Assembly: GCF_003206155.1 (NCBI RefSeq)
Contig: NZ_PZJV01000003.1
Span: forward strand, 42,625-106,624
Source: Salinicola halophilus
Lineage (GTDB): Bacteria > Pseudomonadota > Gammaproteobacteria > Pseudomonadales > Halomonadaceae
Length of the DNA: 64,000 bases
Direction of reading: 5' to 3'
Numbering within the stretch: position 1 is the stretch's first letter; the number at the start of each line of letters is the position of its first letter. The notes beneath the pieces were generated by a model, which was not told where the DNA came from, did not search any database, and saw only the letters and a program-made list of their open reading frames with translations. A program made the translations under genes and the position numbers. Shown one piece after another: positions 9,053-17,885 of the stretch.

Positions 9053-9180
9053 TAGACCTGTCTGAGTGTAAGTCTTTGATCGGTGATGGAAAGGCCGGCG
9101 TTTTGGTCCGCTGACCCTTTTTCTCGTCGCTTTTATAACTCATTGATTTTGTTGGTGACGGCAAGTGCCGCTAAAAAAAG
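9053..9180 (-). promoter_or_regulatory. CRISPR leader with two IHF-like sites
   Basis: This AT-richer 128 bp lies beside the GTTCGC end of the array, where a type I-F leader belongs. On the minus strand it contains two matches to the IHF consensus WATCAANNNNTTR. A proximal one at 9069-9081 (12 of 13, first base differs) lies 17 bp from the first repeat, and a distal one at 9136-9148 is a 13 of 13 match. Type I-F adaptation is known to use IHF. An A-run on the plus strand (9173-9179) is a T-run on the transcript strand. No gene is seen here. Confidence 0.75.
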
Positions 9181-9204
9181 GGTTGAGGACGTCCGGTCAT
9201 CGCC

Positions 9205-10134
9205 TCAATAGCCGGCATCGGGATCGATGGTCTCGACCGCTTCGCCTTTCGACATCGCGTTCAACGCATCGGCGACCTGATCCGCCGCGGCGCCAAGCGG
9301 TGTCGGGCCGGCCATGTGCGGGGTGACGAGGATGCGCGGGTGCGACCAGAGCGGGCTGTCGGCGGCGAGCGGCTCCGCCGGAAATGCGTCGAGCAGGGCA
9401 CCACGAAGTTGACCTTCCTCCGTTCCCTTGCCCAGCGCCTCGAGCAGCGCGGCCTCGTCGATCAGCGTGCCGCGCCCGGGGTTGATCAGGCTGGCGCCGG
9501 GCGGAAGTTTGGCCAGCGTGTCGCGGTTGACGATCTGCCGCGTCGCCGGGGTATCCGGCAGCAGGGTGACCAGCGTTCGAACCTGGCCGAGCAGGCCGTC
9601 GAGCCCGTCGTCGCCGTCATGGCAGGTGATGCCCTCGATGCGCTTGGGCGTGCGGCTCCAGCCGTGGACCGGAAAGCCGTCCGCGGTGAGCGCCTTGGCG
9701 ACGTGGCTGCCGATGGCGCCGAGCCCCAGCACGCCGATACCCCAGTCGCGCTTGTCGACGACGTCGAACTCGCGCCACTCGTGGCTCGCCTGCTGACGAC
9801 GGTAGCGGTCGAAGTCGCGCTGGAAGTGAAAGACGCCGTAGCGCACGTAGTCCGCGATCAGCTCGCCCATGCCGGCATCGCGCAGTTTGACGATGGGAAT
9901 ATCGCGGGGCAGAGCGGGGTTCTGGAGCAGCGCATCGACGCCGGCGCCGAGGTTGACGATGCCCTTGAGCGTCGTCTGCTCCTCGAGCAGCGAGACGGGC
10001 GGTTTCCACGCCACCAGAAAGTCGGCCGGCGGGTTGCCGCTGTCGCCCGCGATATCGAAGGTGGCCTCGGGGAGTCGCGAGCGCAGAACGTCGCGCCATT
10101 GGTCGGCGTCTCGGTGATAGATCAGAACGCGCAT
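9205..10134 (-). CDS. ghrA: Glyoxylate/hydroxypyruvate reductase A-type dehydrogenase
   Basis: A 309-residue D-2-hydroxyacid dehydrogenase of the GhrA subgroup that would reduce glyoxylate or hydroxypyruvate with NADPH. The catalytic-domain segment NLGAGVDALLQNPALP is near residue 83. The nucleotide-binding motif GLGAIG follows near residue 137, with the substrate Arg in INPGRGTLIDEAALLEAL and the catalytic His in VTPHMAG near residue 273. It is transcribed away from doeA. A paralogue with the same architecture is at 43581-44537 in the carnitine cluster. Exact substrate unknown. Confidence 0.85.
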   Translation of the reverse strand: MRVLIYHRDADQWRDVLRSRLPEATFDIAGDSGNPPADFLVAWKPPVSLLEEQTTLKGIVNLGAGVDALLQNPALPRDIPIVKLRDAGMGELIADYVRYGVFHFQRDFDRYRRQQASHEWREFDVVDKRDWGIGVLGLGAIGSHVAKALTADGFPVHGWSRTPKRIEGITCHDGDDGLDGLLGQVRTLVTLLPDTPATRQIVNRDTLAKLPPGASLINPGRGTLIDEAALLEALGKGTEEGQLRGALLDAFPAEPLAADSPLWSHPRILVTPHMAGPTPLGAAADQVADALNAMSKGEAVETIDPDAGY

Positions 10135-10273
10135 ATCGGCTCCGTCGTCGATGGAAGAGGGGTCGCGAGCGCCTCGCGACGGCGTCTAACAGCCTAACCG
10201 ATCCCGGCGTCGCGATCGTCGTCGCGTCGTTGGCGGCCCGCCTGCGACGCGGCTCGCCGGGGCAATAAAGCTT

Positions 10274-10304
10274 TTGACGGCGCCACGCGCGGCGATGCTA
10301 CTAT
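10274..10304 (+). promoter_or_regulatory. Candidate sigma-70 promoter of doeA
   Basis: TTGACG (10274-10279) and TACTAT (10299-10304) are separated by 19 bp, a little longer than ideal. They lie about 150 bp before doeA in the 318-bp gap (10135-10452) that divides it from ghrA. The rest of the gap shows no gene. Confidence 0.35.
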
Positions 10305-10452
10305 CGATGACGATGCAACGGTCGACAATCGCCGCGGTGCCCCGCATCCGCGGCGATTTCACGCCCCGGCCGGCAAGTGGCAGGACAGGCACGGCTCGAT
10401 CCCCTCGACGGCCTGCATCCTTACAATTCGGTTTCGTTAGTCGAGTCGCCTC

Positions 10453-11652
10453 ATGTTCCAGGTTTCCCTGCCTTTTACCCGTGAAGAGTACGCCAGCCGC
10501 CTGCACAAGGTGCGCGTGTCGATGGCCAGCCGCGGGCTCGACGTCCTCATCGTCAGCGACCCTTCCAACATGGCCTGGCTCACCGGCTACGACGGCTGGT
10601 CGTTCTACGTTCATCAGTGCGTGCTGGTGGGGCTCGAAGGGGAGCCCGTCTGGTACGGTCGCCGCCAGGATGCCAACGGCGCCTGGCGTACCTGCTGGAT
10701 GGACGAGCAGCGCGTGCGCTACTACCCGGACTACTACGTCCAGAATCCCGAGATGCACCCGATGGAGTATCTCGCGCAGTCGGTGCTGCCGGAGTACGGC
10801 TGGCACAACGGCAGTGTCGGGCTCGAGATGGACAACTACTACTTCTCGGCCAAGGCGTACGTGAGTCTGGTCAAGGAGCTGCCGCATGCGCGTCTCGAGG
10901 ACGCCACGGCGCTGGTCAACTGGTGCCGCGCGATCAAGTCGCCGCAGGAGATCGCCTACATGCGCACCGCGGCGCGCATCGTCGAAGGCATGCACACCCG
11001 CATCATCGAGATGATCGAGCCGGGGCTCGCCAAGAGCAAACTGGTCTCCGAGATCTACCGCGTGGGCACCGAGGGCTGGACCGACCCGAACGGCGTCGTC
11101 TACGGCGGGGACTATCCGGCCATCGTACCGCTGCTGCCCACCGGCAGCGACGCGGCTGCCCCGCACCTGACCTGGGACGACACGCCGTTTCGCAAGGGCG
11201 AGGGAACCTTCTTCGAGATCGCCGGCTGCTACAAGCGCTACCACGCGCCGCTGTCGCGCACGGTCTTTCTGGGGACGCCGCCGAAGGAGTTCCTGCGCGG
11301 CGAATCGGCCTTGCTCGAGGGGATCGAGAACGGTCTCGCCGTGGCCAAGCCCGGCAATCGCTGCGCCGACATCGCGCTGGCGCTGGGCGCGGCGATGGAC
11401 AAGTACGGCTTCGACCGCGGCGGTGCCCGCTGCGGCTATCCCATCGGCATCAGCTATCCGCCGGACTGGGGGGAGCGCACCATGAGCCTGCGTCCCTCCG
11501 ACGAGACGATTCTCGAGCCCGGCATGACCTTTCACTTCATGCCCGGCATGTGGATGGACGACTGGGGTCTCGAAATCACCGAGAGCATTCTAATCACCGA
11601 AAACGGCGCCGAACCGCTCTGCGAGTTTCCCCGCCAGCTCTTCGTGAAGTGA
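10453..11652 (+). CDS. doeA: Ectoine hydrolase DoeA
   Basis: A 399-residue M24 (creatinase/Xaa-Pro peptidase fold) enzyme that opens the ectoine ring to N-acetyl-2,4-diaminobutyrate, the first step of ectoine degradation. The N-terminal creatinase-type domain contains DPSNMAWLTGYDGWSFYVHQ (residues 36-55), and a C-terminal pita-bread domain includes GYPIGISYPPDWGE. Length matches DoeA of Halomonas elongata (about 400). doeB and doeX follow on the same strand. The stop codon lies inside the first unit of a 25-bp tandem repeat, so the doeA-doeB spacing (139 bp) may vary between strains. Confidence 0.93.
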   Translation: MFQVSLPFTREEYASRLHKVRVSMASRGLDVLIVSDPSNMAWLTGYDGWSFYVHQCVLVGLEGEPVWYGRRQDANGAWRTCWMDEQRVRYYPDYYVQNPEMHPMEYLAQSVLPEYGWHNGSVGLEMDNYYFSAKAYVSLVKELPHARLEDATALVNWCRAIKSPQEIAYMRTAARIVEGMHTRIIEMIEPGLAKSKLVSEIYRVGTEGWTDPNGVVYGGDYPAIVPLLPTGSDAAAPHLTWDDTPFRKGEGTFFEIAGCYKRYHAPLSRTVFLGTPPKEFLRGESALLEGIENGLAVAKPGNRCADIALALGAAMDKYGFDRGGARCGYPIGISYPPDWGERTMSLRPSDETILEPGMTFHFMPGMWMDDWGLEITESILITENGAEPLCEFPRQLFVK

Positions 11653-11721
11653 GATCGCATCGCGCCTCAACAAGTGAGATCGCACCGCGTCTCAACAAGT
11701 GAGATCGCATCGCGCTTCGCC
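11647..11721. repeat. 25-bp tandem repeat, three copies, at the doeA stop
   Basis: Units at 11647-11671, 11672-11696 and 11697-11721 begin AAGTGAGATCGCA. Units 1 and 2 differ at two positions; unit 3 diverges at its last five or six bases. Unit 1 contains the last Lys codon and TGA stop of doeA. It lies in the doeA-doeB intergenic region. Confidence 0.92.
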
Positions 11722-11791
11722 ACACACCATCAATGTTGCGCGTCGGGTCGGGCGGCCCGATGACCGCCCGTTCGAATTCAGGAGAGTGACC

Positions 11792-12874
11792 ATGTCCACG
11801 CGCCCCAGCCCCATCAGCGCCACCGTCGACTTCGACGCCGAAGGCGTCCAGCACGGCTTTCTGAAACTCCCCATTTCCGTGGACGAGTCCGCCTGGGGCG
11901 CGGTGATGATCCCCATCACCGTGGTCGCCAATGGCGAGGGGCCGACGGCGCTGTTGACCGGCGGCAACCACGGCGACGAGTACGAGGGCATCACGGCGCT
12001 GATGAAGCTCGCAAGCTCGCTGAAGGCGGAAGACGTGCGTGGTCGGGTGATCATCGTACCGATGATGAACGTACCGGCGGCGGAGGCGGGCAGGCGCACC
12101 TCGCCGCTGGACGGCGGCAATCTCAACCGCAGCTTTCCCGGCGACCCCAACGGCGGTGTGACCAGTCAGATCGCCGACTACTTCAACCGCGTGCTGGTGC
12201 CGATGTGCGACGTGGCGCTGGATCTGCACTCCGGCGGACGCACGCTGGACATCGTGCCGTTCGCCGCCGCGCACCGGCTCGACGATCTGGCCCAGGAAGA
12301 CGCCAGCCTCGCCGGCGCCATCGCCTTCGGCGCGCCCTACGCGATGATGATGTTCGAGCTCGACGCTACCCGGCTCTACGACACCGCCGTCGAGTCCCAG
12401 GGCAAGATCTTCGTCACCACCGAACTCGGCGGCGGCGGCACCTCCACGCCGCAGAGCCTGGCTGTCACCGAGCGCGGCGTGCACCGTTTTCTCGTCCACT
12501 ACGGGCTGCTGGCCGGCAAGCCCAGCGAGAGCGACGAGGCGGCGCCCGCCGAAGCGATGACCTATCTCGATATGCCGGATGCGAGCTGCTACGTGCAGAG
12601 CGAGCACGCCGGGCTGCTGGAATTGACCGTGGCGCTGGGCGACACGGTCACCCACGGCGACGTCATCGCGCGGGTCTTTGATATGACCCGCACCGGGGCC
12701 GAGCCGGTCGTCTATCGCGTTGAGCGGGACGGGGTGCTGATCGCTCGGCGGTTCCCGGCGAAAGTCGGCATGGGCGACACCATCGCGGTGATCGCCGAAG
12801 TGGTCGACTCGCTGGCGCGCGCCTCGGGCCAGGGCGGCGAAACGGACGCGGCCACCTTGCCACGCGCCGAATGA
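11792..12874 (+). CDS. doeB: N-alpha-acetyl-2,4-diaminobutyrate deacetylase DoeB
   Basis: A 360-residue zinc deacetylase of the succinylglutamate desuccinylase/aspartoacylase family. It removes acetate from the DoeA product to give 2,4-diaminobutyrate. Zinc ligands are visible as GGNHGDE (His60, Glu63) and DLHSGG (His146). A beta-rich C-terminal domain follows. I chose the ATG at 11792 because AGGAGAG lies 5 bp upstream; an earlier in-frame ATG at 11699 falls in the tandem repeat and lacks a ribosome site. Its TGA overlaps the doeX ATG (ATGA), so the two are translationally coupled. Confidence 0.93.
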   Translation: MSTRPSPISATVDFDAEGVQHGFLKLPISVDESAWGAVMIPITVVANGEGPTALLTGGNHGDEYEGITALMKLASSLKAEDVRGRVIIVPMMNVPAAEAGRRTSPLDGGNLNRSFPGDPNGGVTSQIADYFNRVLVPMCDVALDLHSGGRTLDIVPFAAAHRLDDLAQEDASLAGAIAFGAPYAMMMFELDATRLYDTAVESQGKIFVTTELGGGGTSTPQSLAVTERGVHRFLVHYGLLAGKPSESDEAAPAEAMTYLDMPDASCYVQSEHAGLLELTVALGDTVTHGDVIARVFDMTRTGAEPVVYRVERDGVLIARRFPAKVGMGDTIAVIAEVVDSLARASGQGGETDAATLPRAE

Positions 12875-13341
12875 AGCTCGACCGCTACGATCTCAAGATC
12901 CTTGAGATTCTGAGTCGCGACGGGCGGATCACCAAGTCGCGGCTGGCGGAGGCGATCAATCTTTCCGTCAGCCCCTGCTGGGAGCGGGTGAAGCGGCTCG
13001 AGAAGGCCGGGGTGATCGAGGGCTACAGCGCGCGGCTCAACCCCGACGCCATCGTCAAGCGCACGCCCGTGTGGGTACAGGTCGAACTCAAGCAGCACAG
13101 CGCCGAGAGTCTCGCTCGGTTCGAACGGCTGGCGCTCGACACCGACGCCGTGGCGGAGTGCTATGCCATCGGCGGCGGCATGGACTATCTCGTGCGCATC
13201 GACGCCGACAGCATCGACGCCTATCAGCGCCTCATCGACGCCTGGCTGGTCTCGGATCTGGGGATCGAGCGCTACTTCACCTATATCGTCACCAAGACGG
13301 TGAAGCGGGAGGGGCCGCCAGCGCTGGCGCTCGACGAGTAG
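12871..13341 (+). CDS. doeX: Lrp/AsnC-family regulator DoeX
   Basis: A 156-residue Lrp/AsnC regulator. The N-terminal winged helix-turn-helix (LDRYDLKILEILSRDGRITK, residues 3-22, then LSVSPCWERVKRLEKAGVI) precedes an effector-binding RAM domain with GGGMDYLVRIDADS. In Halomonas elongata DoeX binds the doe promoter region, and in vitro it has affinity for ectoine-derived diamino acids. The 4-bp overlap with doeB and the following terminator suggest it is the last gene of doeABX. Confidence 0.92.
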   Translation: MKLDRYDLKILEILSRDGRITKSRLAEAINLSVSPCWERVKRLEKAGVIEGYSARLNPDAIVKRTPVWVQVELKQHSAESLARFERLALDTDAVAECYAIGGGMDYLVRIDADSIDAYQRLIDAWLVSDLGIERYFTYIVTKTVKREGPPALALDE

Positions 13342-13363
13342 GGAAGCGTGGCGGGCAAGACCA

Positions 13364-13393
13364 CAACGACCCGGCCATGTGGCCGGGTCGTTG
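13364..13393. terminator. Hairpin terminator between doeX and the aldo/keto reductase
   Basis: A 13-bp perfect stem (CAACGACCCGGCC and complement) with loop ATGT lies between two convergent genes. T-runs are short on both sides, so it may serve both weakly. Confidence 0.65.
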
Positions 13394-13425
13394 CGTTCGG
13401 GTCATCGACATCGCGAGGAAGACGC

Positions 13426-14379
13426 TCAGTCCGGTCGGCTCGCCTCGTTCAAAGCCTGGACTGCCTCGTCGTCGAGCGCGAGCTCGCAGGCGGCCTTCAG
13501 CGCTTCCAGATGGTGCGGTTTGCTGGCGCTGGCGATCGGCGCGGTGACCGTCGGTCGGTTCATCAGCCAGGCCAGCGATACCGACGCGGGCTGGACGGCG
13601 TAGCGCTCGGCGACGCGATCCAGCGCCTCGAGAATGCGCATTCCGCGCGCATCGAAGTACTTGTCGACGAAACCGGCGCGGGCCTTGCCTGCCGCGTCCT
13701 CGCGGGAGCGGTACTTGCCGGTGAGAAAGCCGCTGGCGAGCGCGAAGTAGGGCGTCACCGCCAGCTCGTTGTCGCGACAGACCGGTGCCAGATCCCGTTC
13801 GAACGCTTCCCGGTCGTAGAGGTTGTAGAACGGCTGCAGGGCGCGATAGGCCGGCAGGTTCTTCTCTTGGCTGACCTTGAGCGCCTCGGCGAGCCGATCC
13901 CCCGAGTAGTTGGAAGCGGCGATCGTGCGCACCTTGCCCTGCTCGATCAGCCGCTCGTACGCCTCCAGCGTCTCCTCGAGCGGCGTGTCCGGGTCGTCCT
14001 GATGGGAGAAGTAAACGTCGAGATAGTCCGTCTGCAGCCGCTTCAGTGAATCCTCCACCGCCTGCAGGATGTACGCCTTCGACAGTCCCTGCTTACCGTC
14101 GCCCATCTCCATGCCGACCTTGCTGGTCAGGATCACCTCGTCGCGGCGACCGCTCTGCCTGAACCACTTGCCCAGTACCGTTTCGGATTCGCCGCCGACG
14201 TTGCCGTCGGCCCAGCGCGAGTAGACGTCGGCGGTATCGATGGTGTTGAAGCCGGCATCCAGCCAGGCGTCGATCATCTCGAACGACTGCCTGTCGTCCA
14301 GCGTCCAGCCGAAGACGTTACCGCCGAAGATGAGCGGTGCGGTCTGAATGTCGGGATGGCCCAGGGAGCGCTTCTGCAT
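13426..14379 (-). CDS. Aldo/keto reductase
   Basis: A 317-residue NADPH-dependent aldo/keto reductase. The catalytic tetrad can be traced: Asp in NTIDTADVYSRW (near residue 50), the Tyr in the same segment, Lys in VILTSKVGMEMG (near 85) and His in VYFSHQDDPDTPLEE (near 125). GDDRLAEAL-type and SLAWLMNRPTVTAPIASAS segments follow. The ATG at 14379 is preceded by GAGGAGATCAC; an upstream in-frame extension lacks homology. It is transcribed against the flanking doe genes and so is not part of their operon. Substrate unknown. Confidence 0.85.
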   Translation of the reverse strand: MQKRSLGHPDIQTAPLIFGGNVFGWTLDDRQSFEMIDAWLDAGFNTIDTADVYSRWADGNVGGESETVLGKWFRQSGRRDEVILTSKVGMEMGDGKQGLSKAYILQAVEDSLKRLQTDYLDVYFSHQDDPDTPLEETLEAYERLIEQGKVRTIAASNYSGDRLAEALKVSQEKNLPAYRALQPFYNLYDREAFERDLAPVCRDNELAVTPYFALASGFLTGKYRSREDAAGKARAGFVDKYFDARGMRILEALDRVAERYAVQPASVSLAWLMNRPTVTAPIASASKPHHLEALKAACELALDDEAVQALNEASRPD

Positions 14380-14733
14380 CGTGATCTCCTCGATTGGCGA
14401 CGGGTCGCGGCCGTACTGTCGCCGGCCGCCGGTTCCCTTCAATCTCGGCAGGATCTCGTTAGCTGTCAAACGAACGCGCCGACTCGCCATCGCCGGCGCG
14501 AGCTTGCCATACCCCGGCGCGAAATTGCCCGGCACCGGCAGGGTCGATGGGACGACGCCAAAAAAACCGGAGGTCGCGCGGCCGCTTTCCAAAAAAAACC
14601 CCAAGTCCGACAGCGCAGGACGAAAAAACAGCCGAGGCCGTCAGGCGTAGGCTGGGGGCATCGGCGGGTCATGCCCGCTTTGACCCTTTTCGTATCGACC
14701 GGCGCTTTCGCCGGTCGCGACGCTGGAGACGAC
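14380..14733. other. Non-coding gap with A-tracts upstream of doeC
   Basis: This 354-bp divergent region between the aldo/keto reductase and doeC holds two long A-runs (near 14561 and 14590) and another near 14623, unusual in such GC-rich DNA. They could be bent-DNA or regulator sites for doeC-doeD. I see no convincing small gene or hairpin. Confidence 0.5.
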
Positions 14734-16197
14734 ATGAAGCTCGACGATCCGCGGCTATTCCGCCAGTACGCCTACATCGACGGCAAGTGGACCCACGGCA
14801 CTCAGGGCCGTGAAGAGGCCGTCGTCGACCCCGCCACCGGCGAGACGCTGGGTCACTGCGCGTTGCTCGAAGCCGAACAGGTCACCGCCTCGGTCACCGC
14901 GGCCGAGCACGCCTTCGCCGGCTGGCGCGCGCTCAACGTCAACCAGCGGGCCGAAAAGCTCAACGCCTGGTACCGCCTGCTGCATCAGCACAAGGAGGAT
15001 CTCGCCTATCTGATGACCCGTGAGCAGGGCAAACCGCTCGACGACGCTCGCGGCGAGATCGACTACGGCGCCAGCTTCATCCAGTGGTTCGCCGAGGAGG
15101 GCAAGCGCGCCTACGGCATGACCATTCCCAGCCATATTCCCGATGCCGCGCTGGGTACGATCAAGGAACCGGTGGGCGTGGCGGCGATGTTCACGCCGTG
15201 GAACTTCCCGCTGGCGATGATCACCCGCAAGGCGGGGGCGGCGCTGGCCGCCGGCTGTCCGGTGATCGTCAAGCCCGCCAACGAGACGCCCTATTCGGCG
15301 CTGGCGCTGGCGGAACTCGCCGAGCGAGCCGGTATCCCCGCCGGCGTGTTCAACGTCGTCACCGGCGATGCAGCGACCGTGTCGGAGGTGCTCTGCAGCG
15401 ACGACCGGGTGCGCAATATCTCCTTCACCGGCTCGACCCGGGTCGGCAAGCTGCTGATGCGCCAGAGCTCGTCCAACGTCAAGCGGATGTCGCTGGAGCT
15501 CGGCGGCAACGCGCCCTTCATCGTCTGCGACGACATGGACCCGGACGCGGCGGCGAAGGAGGCCGTGGCGGCGAAGTTCCAGACCGCCGGGCAGGACTGT
15601 CTCGCCGCCAACCGCATCCTGGTCCAGCGCGGCATCTATGACGCCTTCGTCGAACGCTTCGTTGCCCACATGGATGCGCTCAGCGTGGGTAACGGCCTGG
15701 AGAACAGCGACATCGGCCCGCTGATCCACAAGCGCGCCGTGGATGCCGCTGCCGCCATCGTCGAGGACGGTGTCGCCAAGGGCGCACGCCAGCTCGGCAG
15801 CCAGCGGCGGGCACCAGGGGAAAATTTCTTCGTACCCACGCTGCTTGCCGACATCACCCCGGAGATGCGCGTCTTCCGCGAGGAGGCCTTCTCGCCGGTG
15901 GCGGGGATCGGTGTCTTCGACAGCGACGAAGAGGCACTCCGGCTGGCCAACGATACCGAATACGGCCTCGCCGCCTACGTCTACACCACCGATGTGCGTC
16001 GCATCTGGAAACTGATGCGCGGGCTCGAGTACGGCATGGTCAGCGTCAACAGCGTCAAGATGACCGGTGCACCGATCCCCTTCGGCGGGGTGAAACAGTC
16101 CGGACTCGGTCGCGAGGGCGGCGCGCAGGGGCTCGAGGAGTATCTCGACACCAAGTACTACTGTCTGGGCAATCTGCCCTCCGTCAGTTCCTCCTGA
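14734..16197 (+). CDS. doeC: Aldehyde dehydrogenase DoeC (aspartate-semialdehyde oxidising)
   Basis: A 487-residue NAD(P)-dependent aldehyde dehydrogenase of the succinate-semialdehyde dehydrogenase type. In Halomonas elongata DoeC oxidises aspartate semialdehyde, the product of DoeD, to aspartate. Visible residues are Asn157 in TPWNFP, Glu255 in LELGGN and the catalytic Cys289 in GQDCLAANRI. It is followed by doeD in the same direction 111 bp on. The ATG at 14734 sits 6 bp after a GGAG; longer in-frame reading upstream runs through the A-tract region and has no homology. Assignment rests on the pairing with doeD. Confidence 0.87.
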   Translation: MKLDDPRLFRQYAYIDGKWTHGTQGREEAVVDPATGETLGHCALLEAEQVTASVTAAEHAFAGWRALNVNQRAEKLNAWYRLLHQHKEDLAYLMTREQGKPLDDARGEIDYGASFIQWFAEEGKRAYGMTIPSHIPDAALGTIKEPVGVAAMFTPWNFPLAMITRKAGAALAAGCPVIVKPANETPYSALALAELAERAGIPAGVFNVVTGDAATVSEVLCSDDRVRNISFTGSTRVGKLLMRQSSSNVKRMSLELGGNAPFIVCDDMDPDAAAKEAVAAKFQTAGQDCLAANRILVQRGIYDAFVERFVAHMDALSVGNGLENSDIGPLIHKRAVDAAAAIVEDGVAKGARQLGSQRRAPGENFFVPTLLADITPEMRVFREEAFSPVAGIGVFDSDEEALRLANDTEYGLAAYVYTTDVRRIWKLMRGLEYGMVSVNSVKMTGAPIPFGGVKQSGLGREGGAQGLEEYLDTKYYCLGNLPSVSSS

Positions 16198-16308
16198 GCC
16201 AAGGCGACACGCCCGGTGCACTTTCCAAGGCGCTTTTTTCATCGGCCGGGCGGCGACACCGCCGCTCGGCGACCGGCATCAAGCCGGCGTCATCCTTGAG
16301 GTAGCAAC

Positions 16309-17721
16309 ATGTCTGACACACGAGTTTCCACTGCCGACCTGATCGACAGCAGTCGCCGCCACACCTTTCACGCCTCCACCCATCTGCGCGATTTCGCCCA
16401 GGGCGATGCGCCGGGACGCATCATCACCGGCGGTAAAGGCATCTCCATCGTCGACCGAGACGGCCGCGAGATGATCGACGCCTTCGCCGGGCTCTACTGC
16501 GTCAACATCGGCTACGGGCGCACCGAGATCGCCGATGCGATCTACGCACAGGCCAAGGAGCTGGCGTACTACCACACCTATGTCGGCCACTCCAACGAGC
16601 CGCTGATCGCCCTCTCCGAACGCATCGCCAAGCTCGCTGGCAACGGTCTCAACCGCGTCTACTACGGGCTCTCCGGCAGCGATGCCAACGAGACGCAGAT
16701 CAAGCTGGTGCGCTACTACCACAACGTCACCGGCCGCCCGCAGAAGAAAAAGATCATCTCGCGCCATCGCGGCTACCACGGCTCCAGCATCGCCGCCGGC
16801 TCGCTCACCGGGCTGCCCGCCTTCCACCAGCACTTCGATCTGCCCATCGACGGCGTGCTGCATACCGAGGCGCCCTACTATTACAGGAGACCGCGGGGCG
16901 AGATGAGCGAGCGTGAATTCTCCGCCCACTGCGCCGCCGAGCTCGAGGCGATGATCCAGCGCGAAGGGCCGGAGACCGTCGGCGCCTTCATCGGCGAACC
17001 GGTGCTGGGGACCGGCGGCATCATTCCGCCCCCGGAAGGTTACTGGGAGGCGATCCAGACGGTGCTCGAGCGCTACGACATCCTGCTGATCGCCGACGAA
17101 GTCGTCAGCGGCTTCGGTCGTCTGGGCAGCGACTTCGGCTTTCAGCACTACGGCATCAAGCCGGACCTGGTGACCATCGCCAAGGGGCTGACCAGCGCCT
17201 ATCAGCCGCTCTCCGGGGTGATCGTTGGCGAACGGGTGTGGCAAGCGCTCGAGGACGGCACCGGCGAGTTCGGTCCCATCGGCCACGGCTGGACCTACTC
17301 CGGCCACCCGCTGGGCGCCGCCGCCGCGATGGCGAACCTGGACATCATCGAGCGCGAGAATCTGGTGGGCAATGCCGCCGAGACCGGCGCCTACTTCAAC
17401 GCCGCCATGCAGCGGACCTTCGGCGAGCATCCGCTGGTGGGCGACGTCCGCGGCGAAGGGCTGATGGCGGCACTGGAGTTCGCCCCGCAGAAAGGCGCCT
17501 ACACGCCCTTCGACCCGGCGCTCAAGGTCGGCCCCCGCGTCGCTGCCGCGGCACTGGAGGAGAACTTGATCGCCCGCGCCATGCCCAACGGCGACATCCT
17601 CGGCTTCGCGCCGCCGCTGGTGATCGACCGCGACGAAGTGGACGAGGTGATCGGGCGCGCCAAACGCGCCATCGACCGGGTGACCGATGAGTTGACCCGC
17701 AGCGGCGATCTGAAGGGCTGA
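16309..17721 (+). CDS. doeD: Diaminobutyrate aminotransferase DoeD
   Basis: A 470-residue class-III PLP aminotransferase that would convert 2,4-diaminobutyrate to aspartate semialdehyde. The cofactor Asp263 lies in LLIADEVVSGFGR and the Schiff-base Lys292 in TIAKGLTSAYQP. Length and neighbourhood match DoeD of Halomonas elongata. RBS GAGG lies upstream of the ATG. Together with DoeC it completes ectoine conversion to aspartate. The 111-bp gap before it contains a GC hairpin (16245-16270) without a U-run, possibly modulating doeC-doeD readthrough. Confidence 0.9.
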   Translation: MSDTRVSTADLIDSSRRHTFHASTHLRDFAQGDAPGRIITGGKGISIVDRDGREMIDAFAGLYCVNIGYGRTEIADAIYAQAKELAYYHTYVGHSNEPLIALSERIAKLAGNGLNRVYYGLSGSDANETQIKLVRYYHNVTGRPQKKKIISRHRGYHGSSIAAGSLTGLPAFHQHFDLPIDGVLHTEAPYYYRRPRGEMSEREFSAHCAAELEAMIQREGPETVGAFIGEPVLGTGGIIPPPEGYWEAIQTVLERYDILLIADEVVSGFGRLGSDFGFQHYGIKPDLVTIAKGLTSAYQPLSGVIVGERVWQALEDGTGEFGPIGHGWTYSGHPLGAAAAMANLDIIERENLVGNAAETGAYFNAAMQRTFGEHPLVGDVRGEGLMAALEFAPQKGAYTPFDPALKVGPRVAAAALEENLIARAMPNGDILGFAPPLVIDRDEVDEVIGRAKRAIDRVTDELTRSGDLKG

Positions 17722-17813
17722 TCTGTAGAGATGCGCTCAGGGCCCGACCTGAAGCCATGAGCCCGGGTGCCGCGGTGGAATCCCGCGACGCGCATTGATA
17801 CCGACACGCGCCT

Positions 17814-17843
17814 GCGGCAGGGTGAAGAGATACCCCCTGCCGC
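17814..17843 (+). terminator. Terminator-like hairpin between doeD and eutB
   Basis: A 9-bp perfect stem (GCGGCAGGG / CCCTGCCGC) with a 12-base loop is followed by TTT. It may end the doeCD transcript or lie in the eutB leader. It starts about 90 bp after doeD and ends 42 bp before eutB. Confidence 0.4.
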
Positions 17844-17885
17844 TTTGCCATTCCGGCGTTTTACCGTCTCGATTCGGGAGCCGAC

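Noticed and set aside
8019-9164. Open reading frames on both strands across the array that look like proteins with repeated SELPVRQRT or SLPHRQLR units
   Set aside because: The 60-bp period is a multiple of three, so CRISPR repeats read open in several frames. The repeat unit is 28 bp with a hairpin and the spacers differ, so this is a CRISPR array and not a repeat protein.
10186-11535. A 449-residue open frame antisense to doeA
   Set aside because: High GC content gives long antisense frames. The doeA frame has clear family motifs and the antisense one is His/Arg/Asp-rich without any.
14755-16242. A 495-residue open frame antisense to doeC
   Set aside because: It is the complement of a well-supported aldehyde dehydrogenase with catalytic Cys and Glu; the antisense product has no recognisable domain.
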